Positions 1 to 4,466 of a DNA stretch of 5,453 nucleotides are shown piece by piece. Under the pieces are notes generated by a model, which was not told the DNA's origin, ran no database searches, and saw nothing but the letters and a program-made list of their open reading frames with translations. Within the stretch, counting starts at the first letter, position 1, and every line of letters begins with the position of its first letter. Source of the DNA: Candidatus Omnitrophota bacterium (GTDB lineage Bacteria; Hinthialibacterota; Hinthialibacteria; JAKQFZ01); contig JAKQFZ010000820.1 of NCBI GenBank assembly GCA_029558215.1, positions 1 through 5,453 on the forward strand, written 5' to 3'. The translations under genes were made by a program, and so were the position numbers.

Positions 1-30
1 CACGGGAGTATCCGCTGCCGACTTGCTCAA
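1..30 (-). CDS. rpmD: Possible first ten codons of rpmD (50S ribosomal protein uL30), cut by the window edge
   Basis: In the standard spc order rpmD follows rpsE, so its start is expected here. A TTG at 28-30 overlaps the rpsE TGA (27-29) as a TTGA four-base overlap and opens a frame reading M-S-K-S-A-A-D-T-P-V to the edge without a stop. The overlap style resembles the ATGA coupling of rplP and rpmC in this cluster. Against it: a GAGGG at 31-35 lies directly against the TTG, too close for an ordinary Shine-Dalgarno, and ten residues cannot identify a family. A GTG at 1-3 in the same frame, or a start beyond the edge, is equally possible. The identity is inferred from gene order only. Confidence 0.3.
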   Translation of the reverse strand, partial: MSKSAADTPV

Positions 31-599
31 CCCTCAACTTGCTGTCCGGCATAGTCTGCCACTGCCTCCTGCTTTACTTCCGGCTGTCGTGCTTCCGGCT
101 GCCTTGGGATGAAGCGGACTGTCTTGCCCCGAAGTTGGGACACCACGGCAGCATCCTTAAGCTTCATCAACGCGTCCAAGGTCGCATAGACCGTATTGGT
201 GGCGTTTTGAGTTCCAAGGTTCTTGGTCAGGATATCCCGATAGCCCGCCAGTTCAATGACGGCGCGTACGGCACCACCCGCCACAACACCGGTTCCACGG
301 GTGGCGGGTTTCAGCAGCACTCGCGCTGCACCAAACTCACCAATGATCTCGTGAGGAATTGTCGTGCCCACGATGGGGACATTCATCAACTGCTTGGTCG
401 CCTTCTCAACGCCCTTTCGGATGGCGTCAGCGACTTCACTGGCTTTTCCCATAGCAGCAGCAACACGCCCCTTTTCGTCTCCGACAGCCACCAAAGCGGT
501 GATCTTGAAACGACGACCACCCTTGACGACTTTGGCAACTCTCCTGACCGAGATAACCCGCTCTTTGAATTCTTTCTTCTCTTCCTGGTTTGTGGGCAC
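27..599 (-). CDS. rpsE: 30S ribosomal protein uS5 (S5)
   Basis: uS5 is a small-subunit protein next to helix 34 and the mRNA entry site; it contributes to decoding accuracy and, in E. coli, to spectinomycin response. With a GTG start at 597-599 the product is 190 residues. The N-terminal double-stranded-RNA-binding-like domain is seen at about residues 12-75 (ERVISVRRVAKVVKGGRR, then ALVAVGDEKGRV), and the C-terminal domain at about 78-160, with PATRGTGVVAGGAVRAVIELAG typical of the family. The VKGGR loop (about 25-29), where spectinomycin-resistance changes are known in E. coli, looks unaltered. The frame stays open to a TTG at 624-626, but AGGAGG at 606-611 lies six bases upstream of the GTG and would fall inside the longer reading, so the GTG is preferred. 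A tail of about 25 residues after the core contains a RQPEA-RQPEV repeat and is acidic and glutamine-rich at its end. It is preceded by a 108-base gap after rplR. Confidence 0.97.
   Translation of the reverse strand: MPTNQEEKKEFKERVISVRRVAKVVKGGRRFKITALVAVGDEKGRVAAAMGKASEVADAIRKGVEKATKQLMNVPIVGTTIPHEIIGEFGAARVLLKPATRGTGVVAGGAVRAVIELAGYRDILTKNLGTQNATNTVYATLDALMKLKDAAVVSQLRGKTVRFIPRQPEARQPEVKQEAVADYAGQQVEG
77..106 (-). repeat. 15-base tandem duplication in the 3' end of rpsE
   Basis: Two adjacent 15-base units, 77-91 and 92-106, match at 13 of 15 positions, with the first ten bases (cttccggctg on the plus strand) identical. They encode the consecutive pentapeptides RQPEA and RQPEV in the non-conserved tail of uS5, so the reading frame is preserved. 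This looks like a small slippage duplication in a region under weak constraint. Confidence 0.7.
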
Positions 600-605
600 T
601 CTGTC

Positions 606-611
606 CCTCCT
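606..611 (-). promoter_or_regulatory. Shine-Dalgarno sequence deciding the rpsE start
   Basis: The sense strand reads AGGAGG followed by six bases (GACAGA) and then GTG at 597-599. This full match to the anti-Shine-Dalgarno at good spacing sets the start at the GTG. The earlier in-frame TTG at 624-626 has no such sequence before it. Confidence 0.85.
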
Positions 612-618
612 CTCGTAG

Positions 619-645
619 GAAGCCAAACTGGTACAGATCGGCTTC
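619..645 (-). promoter_or_regulatory. Imperfect 12-base-pair hairpin just upstream of the rpsE ribosome binding site
   Basis: On the sense strand GAAGCCGATCTG (645-634) faces CAGTTTGGCTTC (630-619) across a three-base TAC loop. Eleven of the twelve positions can pair in RNA, one of them G-U, with one U-U mismatch. It ends seven bases before the AGGAGG of rpsE, inside the 108-base rplR-rpsE gap. No U-run follows, so it is not an intrinsic terminator. A role in controlling rpsE translation or protecting the processed mRNA is an inference from position only. Confidence 0.5.
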
Positions 646-707
646 TTCTACAAACAAGCACGCGAATGAACCAGGCCCGGCCGACGTGCCTGCTGATGCT
701 GACTCGC

Positions 708-1082
708 TTAGAAAGTCAGTCCCGCTTCGCGCGCACCTTCCGCCACGGCCTTTACTCTGCCGTGGTACAGATATCCACCACGGTCAAACGCGACTTGGAG
801 GATTCCTGCTGCAACAGCCTGTTCCCCAAGACACCGACCGACACGCTTGGCCGCTTCCTTAGACCCCGGTTTGCAGTTCGTCTCCGCCAGCACGCTCGCC
901 ACGCTCTTGCACTTGGTGGAACACGCCACCAAGGTGCGACCTGCGACGTCATCCACGATTTGCGCATGAATGTTCCGCAGACTGCGAAACACGCACAAGC
1001 GAGGCTTCTCGGGAGTGCCGGAAATACGACCCCTGACCCGCCGTTGCCTTTTTTGACGATTGAGTTCCTTCTTTGTTGGCAT
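708..1082 (-). CDS. rplR: 50S ribosomal protein uL18 (L18)
   Basis: uL18 binds 5S rRNA together with uL5 and anchors it in the central protuberance of the large subunit. The product is 124 residues, near the usual bacterial length. The basic N-terminus (KKELNRQKRQRRVRGRISGT) is followed by the family pattern KPRLCVFRSLRNIHAQIVDD at 27-46 and the C-terminal AFDRGGYLYHGRVKAVAEGA at 98-117, which is diagnostic. The ATG at 1080-1082 shares one base with the rplF stop (TGATG), and no strong Shine-Dalgarno is seen before it, so re-initiation after rplF is likely. The frame is open further upstream, but that stretch is rplF in another frame. Five cysteines (30, 54, 58, 70, 84) are unusual for this protein. 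The stop is TAA at 708-710. Confidence 0.97.
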   Translation of the reverse strand: MPTKKELNRQKRQRRVRGRISGTPEKPRLCVFRSLRNIHAQIVDDVAGRTLVACSTKCKSVASVLAETNCKPGSKEAAKRVGRCLGEQAVAAGILQVAFDRGGYLYHGRVKAVAEGAREAGLTF

Positions 1083-1618
1083 CAGACGTTCTTCTTGCCT
1101 GCCTTCCTCGCGACATATTCTCCGACGTATCGGACGCCCTTGCCCTGGTACGGCTCCGGCGGTCGAAACGAACGGATTTTTGCAGCCAGATGACCCACTG
1201 CTTCCTTGTCCGCCCCGGAGATGACAATCTTGGTCGGATCCGGAGTGGTAATCTGCATTCCTTCCGGAATGGGATATCGAATCTGATGGGAAAAACCAAG
1301 ATCCAACACCAAGGTCTTCCCGTCCACGGAAGCACGGTACCCTCGCCCTTGGATTTCCAACTGTTTGCTGAACCCTGTTGAGACCCCGGTCACCATGTTC
1401 GAAACCAGGGTTCTTGTCAACCCATGCAGTGACTTGGAGGTCCACTCATCGTTCGGTCTCTGGACAGACATTTCCTGAGAACCGATCTCCAAAGACAAAA
1501 TCCCCGGGATATTGCGTTCCAAGCTTCCTTTGGGACCCTTGACCTTGACGCGAACCCCATCCAGAGTAACAGATACTCCATTGGGTATCTTAATCGGTTG
1601 CTTGCCAACTCGCGACAT
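1082..1618 (-). CDS. rplF: 50S ribosomal protein uL6 (L6)
   Basis: uL6 binds 23S rRNA near the sarcin-ricin loop and the factor-binding site of the large subunit. The 178-residue length is typical. The start MSRVGKQPIKIPNGVSV is the classic family N-terminus, and the two tandem alpha/beta domains occupy roughly residues 1-80 and 83-170. The C-terminal signature runs from about 144 to 177 and includes RPPEPYQGKGVRYVGEYV and a lysine-rich end. An AAGGAG at 1625-1630, six bases before the ATG, fixes the start; the open frame beyond it is rpsH in another frame. It lies 38 bases after rpsH, and its TGA overlaps the rplR ATG by one base. Confidence 0.98.
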   Translation of the reverse strand: MSRVGKQPIKIPNGVSVTLDGVRVKVKGPKGSLERNIPGILSLEIGSQEMSVQRPNDEWTSKSLHGLTRTLVSNMVTGVSTGFSKQLEIQGRGYRASVDGKTLVLDLGFSHQIRYPIPEGMQITTPDPTKIVISGADKEAVGHLAAKIRSFRPPEPYQGKGVRYVGEYVARKAGKKNV

Positions 1619-1656
1619 CTCTGTCTCCTTAGTTATTGCGCTCCTGAGCAGCGCTG

Positions 1657-2055
1657 CTACCAAACCTTGCAAAGAAGCTCGCCACCCACCCCAAGGCGAC
1701 GCGCCTTCTGACCCGTCATGATCCCTTTCGGAGTGGACAGAATACACGTTCCCAAACCACCCATCACCAGGGGAATCTCGTTCTTGCCCACGTAAACTCT
1801 CAAACTTGGACGACTCACCCGGCACAGACCACTGATGACCCGCTCACGTTGCGGCCCATATTTCAGATACACACGCAAAACGCCCCTCTTGCGGTCTTCC
1901 ACCAGGCGGAAGTTCTTAATGAAGCCCTCCTCGCGCATGATATTCAAGATATCCTGCTTCATTCTTGAACTCGGCATCTCCACGCGCTCCAAATATGCCA
2001 GGTTCGCGTTTCGAATGCGCGTCAAGAGGTCAGATATCGGATCACTCATCGCCAT
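1657..2055 (-). CDS. rpsH: 30S ribosomal protein uS8 (S8)
   Basis: uS8 binds the central domain of 16S rRNA (helix 21) and is a primary assembly protein of the platform; in E. coli it also represses its operon by binding mRNA at the rplX-rplE junction. The product has 132 residues, as usual. The start MAMSDPISDLLTRIRNAN is typical, and the C-terminal half ends with STPKGIMTGQKARRLGVGGE (107-126) and then LLCKVW, the hallmark of the family. Two ATGs are possible, at 2053-2055 and 2047-2049; GGAGG at 2064-2068 is eight bases from the first and fourteen from the second, so the first is chosen. The gap to upstream rpsN is 49 bases. The possible regulatory target in this window is the 194-base gap at 2927-3120. 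Confidence 0.98.
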   Translation of the reverse strand: MAMSDPISDLLTRIRNANLAYLERVEMPSSRMKQDILNIMREEGFIKNFRLVEDRKRGVLRVYLKYGPQRERVISGLCRVSRPSLRVYVGKNEIPLVMGGLGTCILSTPKGIMTGQKARRLGVGGELLCKVW

Positions 2056-2104
2056 TGTCTCTTCCTCCGGCCTGTTGCCCTCGTCCTAACTGGGTACTGC
2101 CCTG

Positions 2105-2290
2105 TCACCAACTTGACTTTGTAACGCCCGTAATCTCGCCTTTGTGCGCGAGCGACCTGAAGCAAAGGCGGCACATATCAAACTTCCTCATGTACGCTCG
2201 GGACCGACCACACAGGGGGCACCGATGGTACGCTCGAACCGGAAACTTCGGCTTTCTTGTCGCTTTGATGCGCAGGCTTGTCTTTGCCAC
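2105..2290 (-). CDS. rpsN: 30S ribosomal protein uS14, zinc-binding type Z
   Basis: uS14 sits in the 30S head. This is the short zinc form, also called rpsZ: 61 residues, with C24-x2-C27 and C40-x2-C43 as the expected four zinc ligands. The linker GRSRAYMRKFDMCRLCFRSL and the end GEITGVTKSSW are standard for the type. The start is GTG at 2288-2290, supported by AAGG at 2297-2300 (six bases away) within a longer purine run that also contains GGAGG at 2301-2305. It lies 36 bases after rplE, its normal place. Zinc-free uS14 copies, induced under zinc starvation, are known elsewhere in other bacteria; none is in this window. E. coli, by contrast, has a long non-zinc uS14 at this site. Confidence 0.98.
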   Translation of the reverse strand: MAKTSLRIKATRKPKFPVRAYHRCPLCGRSRAYMRKFDMCRLCFRSLAHKGEITGVTKSSW

Positions 2291-2296
2291 TTTCTG

Positions 2297-2305
2297 CCTT
2301 CCTCC
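2297..2305 (-). promoter_or_regulatory. Shine-Dalgarno sequence supporting the rpsN GTG start
   Basis: The sense strand reads GGAGGAAGG and then six bases before the GTG at 2288-2290. There is no ATG in frame near this position, so this purine run decides the start. The nearer AAGG gives the usual spacing, while the GGAGG part is ten bases away. Confidence 0.7.
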
Positions 2306-2326
2306 CTTACCCTTGGGAACGCTCGG

Positions 2327-2926
2327 TTATCTCTCTCGGTACGGCATTCCGAAATGACGAAGCAGCTCCCGCGCCTCCTCGTCAGTCTTTGCCGTTGTCA
2401 CAATCGTGATATTCATCCCCTGCACTTGGGGAATTCCGTCATACTCCACTTCCGGGAAGATCAACTGCTCGGACACTCCCAGACTGTAGTTGCCACGTCC
2501 ATCAAATGACCGCGCCGAAAGACCTCGAAAGTCTCGAATCCTGGGAATCGCCACATTGATCAACTTGTCCAGAAACTCGTACATCCGACTGCGGCGCAGT
2601 GTCACACTGCATCCCACAGGCATTCCCTGGCGGATTTTGAAGTTCGCAATGGACTTCTTGGCCATAGTCGTCACCGGTCTCTGACCTGCAATCTGAGCCA
2701 GGTTTCCCTTCAGGGCATCCAGAATCTTGATGTCTCTGGAGCCTTCTCCGATTCCCATATTCAGAACGATCTTCACCAGCCGCGGCATCTGCATCGGATT
2801 CTTGTAGCCGAATTGCTTCTGAAGAGCCTCTCGAACGACGTCTTCGTAAAGCACCTGCAATCGGGGCTTCTGCCTCGGCTGAGCGGCCTGCTGTTCCTGC
2901 TTTTCTTTCTTTCCGTCCTTAGCCAC
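2327..2926 (-). CDS. rplE: 50S ribosomal protein uL5 (L5) with an extended N-terminus
   Basis: uL5 carries 5S rRNA into the large subunit with uL18 and contacts the P-site tRNA and the 30S head. The product is 199 residues; the E. coli protein is about 179. The core is fully conserved: PRLVKIVLNMGIGEG at 48-62, ANFKIRQGMPVGCSVTLR at 94-111, and RDFRGLSARSFDGRGNYSLG at 131-150, followed by TTAKTDEEARELL near the end. The extra part is residues 2 to about 21, rich in K, Q, E and R (for example KKEKQEQQAAQPRQK), likely disordered. The GTG start at 2924-2926 is supported by GGAGG at 2935-2939, eight bases upstream, so the extension is probably truly translated. It lies 194 bases after rplX, the longest gap in the window, and 36 bases before rpsN. 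Confidence 0.98.
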   Translation of the reverse strand: MAKDGKKEKQEQQAAQPRQKPRLQVLYEDVVREALQKQFGYKNPMQMPRLVKIVLNMGIGEGSRDIKILDALKGNLAQIAGQRPVTTMAKKSIANFKIRQGMPVGCSVTLRRSRMYEFLDKLINVAIPRIRDFRGLSARSFDGRGNYSLGVSEQLIFPEVEYDGIPQVQGMNITIVTTAKTDEEARELLRHFGMPYRER

Positions 2927-3120
2927 CTTAGCTCCCTCCGAACCGGATTCGGCCAGACCTCCTCGCGGGAATCAGAGTCCCCTGGGGTCTTTCTCACTCA
3001 TTTTCTTTGCGGGACTGGAAATCAATCCTCACACCCGCAGTTACTAACTTTCTTTCCTTGTGCATCCATTCCACGCCACGGCAGCAAAAGATTCACTCCC
3101 AGGCGTTTACTCCTGGACGC
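2927..3120 (-). promoter_or_regulatory. Structured rplX-rplE intergenic stretch, candidate operon autoregulatory leader
   Basis: This 194-base gap is much longer than most junctions here. Three inverted repeats are visible on the sense strand: CCAGG/CCTGG with an eight-base loop directly after the rplX stop (3099-3116); TGCGGG/CCCGCA (3008-3013 with 3034-3039), with an inner GGA/TCC and an asymmetric internal loop; and CCGAA/TTCGG (2938-2952), which overlaps the first bases of the rplE Shine-Dalgarno at 2935-2939. In E. coli uS8 represses the spc operon by binding mRNA around the rplX-rplE junction, so an uS8-responsive element is a reasonable guess, but I cannot recognise the helix-21-like core with certainty. 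Only tiny reading frames (for example 15 and 9 codons) occur, and no promoter is convincing. Confidence 0.35.
2935..2939 (-). promoter_or_regulatory. Shine-Dalgarno sequence deciding the rplE start
   Basis: GGAGG on the sense strand lies eight bases before the GTG at 2924-2926. It supports translation of the unusual N-terminal extension of uL5. Two of its bases can pair within the small CCGAA/TTCGG hairpin at 2938-2952. Confidence 0.75.
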
Positions 3121-3471
3121 TCAGAACTGATACGAGCACTTTTTGCACTCGCGAACTCGCTTACCATCCTCAATCGTTTTTCGAGCCACTCGCGTCGGGG
3201 CCTCGCACTGAGGGCAGACCACCATCACGTTCGGCATTCGAATCATGGATTCCTTTTCCATCACACCGCCCTGCCGACCAATTTGGGGGTTGGGTCGGGT
3301 GTGCTTTTTCACGTAGTTCAGCCCCTGAACCAGCACCGCATCCTTCTGGCGCAGAACACGAATCACCTTGCCGCTCTTTCCCGCTTCGCGGCCTTTGCGA
3401 ACTATTACAGTATCGCCACGGCGAATTCGCTGCTTGATCCTGTCCTTCACTGCCACTGCCTGCTTGGCCAT
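3121..3471 (-). CDS. rplX: 50S ribosomal protein uL24 (L24) with two C-terminal CxxC pairs
   Basis: uL24 is an early assembly initiator of the large subunit, binding the 5' end of 23S rRNA and lying near the exit of the peptide tunnel. The product has 116 residues. The KOW domain is at about 17-45 (RRGDTVIVRKGREAGKSGKV), followed by the family pattern VQGLNYVKKHTRPNPQIGRQ. The C-terminal part has C86-x2-C89 and C109-x2-C112, a possible zinc ribbon seen in many bacterial uL24 proteins but not in E. coli. About a dozen residues precede the usual start of the core. The ATG at 3469-3471 has GGAAGG at 3481-3486 nine bases upstream. It follows rplN by 19 bases and is followed by the 194-base structured gap. 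Confidence 0.97.
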   Translation of the reverse strand: MAKQAVAVKDRIKQRIRRGDTVIVRKGREAGKSGKVIRVLRQKDAVLVQGLNYVKKHTRPNPQIGRQGGVMEKESMIRMPNVMVVCPQCEAPTRVARKTIEDGKRVRECKKCSYQF

Positions 3472-3490
3472 TGTCCCGTCCCTTCCTGCT

Positions 3491-3859
3491 CTATATCACT
3501 TCGGGAGCCAGCGAGACGATCTTCATGTACTTCATCTCTCTGAGTTCCCTGGCCACCGGTCCAAAGATACGAGTGCCGATGGGATCCTTCTGTTCATTGA
3601 TAAGAACCGCCGCATTGTTGTCGAATCGAATGTAAGTTCCATCCTTGCGCCTGAGTTCCTTACGGGTTCTCACCACAACGGCTTTGACGACCTGTCCCTT
3701 CTTAATGTTGCTCTCAGGCAGAGCCTCTTTGACAGAAGCGCGAATGATATCCCCGATACGGGCATACCGCTTGCCACTTCCGCCCAGAACGCCGATGCAC
3801 ATCAGCTTACGCGCCCCTGAGTTGTCCGCCACAGTGAGTGTTGTCTGAGGCTGAATCAC
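3491..3859 (-). CDS. rplN: 50S ribosomal protein uL14 (L14)
   Basis: uL14 lies on the interface side of the large subunit, forms a bridge to the 30S subunit and is the docking site of the silencing factor RsfS in other bacteria. The 122-residue length is exactly usual. The N-terminus MIQPQTTLTVADNSGARKLM, the central GDIIRASVKEALP and the signature GTYIRFDNNAAVLINEQKDP (74-93) followed by IGTRIFGPVARELR identify it without doubt. The start is GTG at 3857-3859, with AGGAG at 3868-3872 eight bases upstream. In E. coli this is the first gene of the spc operon; here it comes 74 bases after rpsQ, with paired hairpins between them and no clear promoter. Confidence 0.99.
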   Translation of the reverse strand: MIQPQTTLTVADNSGARKLMCIGVLGGSGKRYARIGDIIRASVKEALPESNIKKGQVVKAVVVRTRKELRRKDGTYIRFDNNAAVLINEQKDPIGTRIFGPVARELREMKYMKIVSLAPEVI

Positions 3860-3867
3860 TGTCTTGT

Positions 3868-3872
3868 CTCCT
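3868..3872 (-). promoter_or_regulatory. Shine-Dalgarno sequence deciding the rplN start
   Basis: AGGAG on the sense strand lies eight bases before GTG at 3857-3859. The next codons, IQPQTTL, match the conserved N-terminus of uL14, so this GTG is the true start. Confidence 0.8.
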
Positions 3873-3886
3873 CGCTCCGTTTAATC

Positions 3887-3926
3887 AAGACTCGCCGAGT
3901 CCTCACCCAAAAGAGACCCCTCTTGG
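3887..3926 (-). promoter_or_regulatory. Two adjacent hairpins in the rpsQ-rplN junction
   Basis: On the sense strand the first hairpin is CCAAGAG (3926-3920), loop GGGT, CTCTTTTGG (3915-3907), with two bulged U residues. The second is AGGACTC (3903-3897), loop GGC, GAGTCTT (3893-3887), a seven-pair stem with one G-U. Only three bases separate them. Neither is followed by a real U-run, so they do not form a standard intrinsic terminator. The position is the S10/spc operon boundary of E. coli. Roles as an RNA processing site, an attenuator or a stability element are inferences. Confidence 0.4.
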
Positions 3927-3933
3927 CATCCGT

Positions 3934-4191
3934 TCAGATGGCCTCTCGAATCGTTTTGACATAGCGCCATCGCTTGTTCTTTGACAGAGGGCGCGTCTCC
4001 ATGACGAGAATCACGTCACCAACATTGCATTTCTTGTTCTCGTCGTGAACCATAATCCGGCTCGATCGTCGAACAATCTTCTTGTAAAGTGGATGCGGAA
4101 AAGACCGCTCGATGAGAACCGTCACCGTCTTATCCATGCTCGACTTAACCACTCTGCCAACTCGGACTTTTCTTCGTGCTCTCTCTTGCAT
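3934..4191 (-). CDS. rpsQ: 30S ribosomal protein uS17 (S17)
   Basis: uS17 is a primary binder of 16S rRNA in the 5' domain and an OB-fold protein of the 30S body. The product has 85 residues, as usual. The pattern RKVRVGRVVKSSMDKTVTVL at 7-26, then HPLYKKIVRRSSRIMVHDEN and the signature GDVILVMETRPLSKNKRWR at 58-76 identify it. The ATG at 4189-4191 has GGGAG at 4200-4204 eight bases upstream. It follows rpmC by 56 bases and precedes rplN by 74 bases. In E. coli it is the last gene of the S10 operon. Confidence 0.98.
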   Translation of the reverse strand: MQERARRKVRVGRVVKSSMDKTVTVLIERSFPHPLYKKIVRRSSRIMVHDENKKCNVGDVILVMETRPLSKNKRWRYVKTIREAI

Positions 4192-4247
4192 CTTTTATTC
4201 TCCCGCGTCTCATCCCTCAAGGGGTATGCCTGAACATCCCTTCGGGC

Positions 4248-4466
4248 TCAGGCCTTCCGTGCCCCCTCGCCGGCCTTCTCCATCTCCCGCATGACCGTCA
4301 AAGCGCGGGCTATATCCTTCTTGAGCGCATTGATCTGATTGGTCTGCTCCAACTGCCCCGTCGAAAGTTGGAAACGAAGACCAAAAAGGTTCTTCCGCAA
4401 ACTATCCACTCGGCTCTTCAACTCTTCCAAGGTCATGTCCCGAAAACCTTTTACCTGTTTTCTCAT
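4248..4466 (-). CDS. rpmC: 50S ribosomal protein bL29 (L29)
   Basis: bL29 lies beside uL23 at the exit of the peptide tunnel, near the docking sites of trigger factor and the signal recognition particle. The product has 72 residues. It is an antiparallel helical hairpin: the first helix runs from about 11 (MTLEELKSRVDSLRKNLFGL) and the second from about 41, joined by the conserved RFQLSTGQLEQTNQI segment. The ATG at 4464-4466 overlaps the rplP TGA as ATGA, and a GGGGG-type purine run at 4474-4480 provides a binding site about seven bases upstream. A second ATG at residue 11 would cut the first residues; the overlap favours the longer form. Confidence 0.96.
   Translation of the reverse strand: MRKQVKGFRDMTLEELKSRVDSLRKNLFGLRFQLSTGQLEQTNQINALKKDIARALTVMREMEKAGEGARKA

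Noticed and set aside
658..689. Second hairpin GCACG/CGTGC in the rplR-rpsE gap
   Set aside because: Five pairs around a 22-base loop with GC-rich filler is within what chance gives; it is much weaker than the stem at 619-645.
39..1193. A 384-codon open frame on the plus strand, antisense to rpsE, rplR and the end of rplF
   Set aside because: It starts at a TTG with no Shine-Dalgarno, crosses three certain genes on the other strand, and its translation has no recognisable domain. It is explained by codon bias of the real genes.
1083..1445. Upstream in-frame extension of rplR
   Set aside because: The extension is rplF read in another frame. The ATG at 1080-1082 overlaps the rplF stop and gives the usual uL18 N-terminus and length.
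1619..1825. Upstream in-frame extension of rplF
   Set aside because: It runs into rpsH in another frame, while AAGGAG and MSRVGKQPIKIP fix the start at 1616-1618.
2973..3072. Tiny reading frames of 15 and 9 codons in the rplX-rplE gap, possible leader peptides
   Set aside because: Neither has a convincing Shine-Dalgarno, and no gene is expected between rplX and rplE. They are not supported beyond chance.
3007..3543. A 178-codon plus-strand frame over the rplX-rplE gap, rplX and the end of rplN
   Set aside because: It lies mostly opposite well-supported ribosomal genes, resembles no known family, and has low-complexity Ser/His/Leu content typical of antisense frames.
3880..3915. Sigma-70 spc promoter before rplN
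   Set aside because: TTGGGT and TGATTA at 17 bases match the consensus poorly, and the interval is occupied by a hairpin. No other pair of boxes was better.
3907..3926. Intrinsic terminator after rpsQ
   Set aside because: The stem is short and its U-residues lie inside or beside the stem, followed by GGGTG rather than a U-run. Co-transcription with rplN is more likely.
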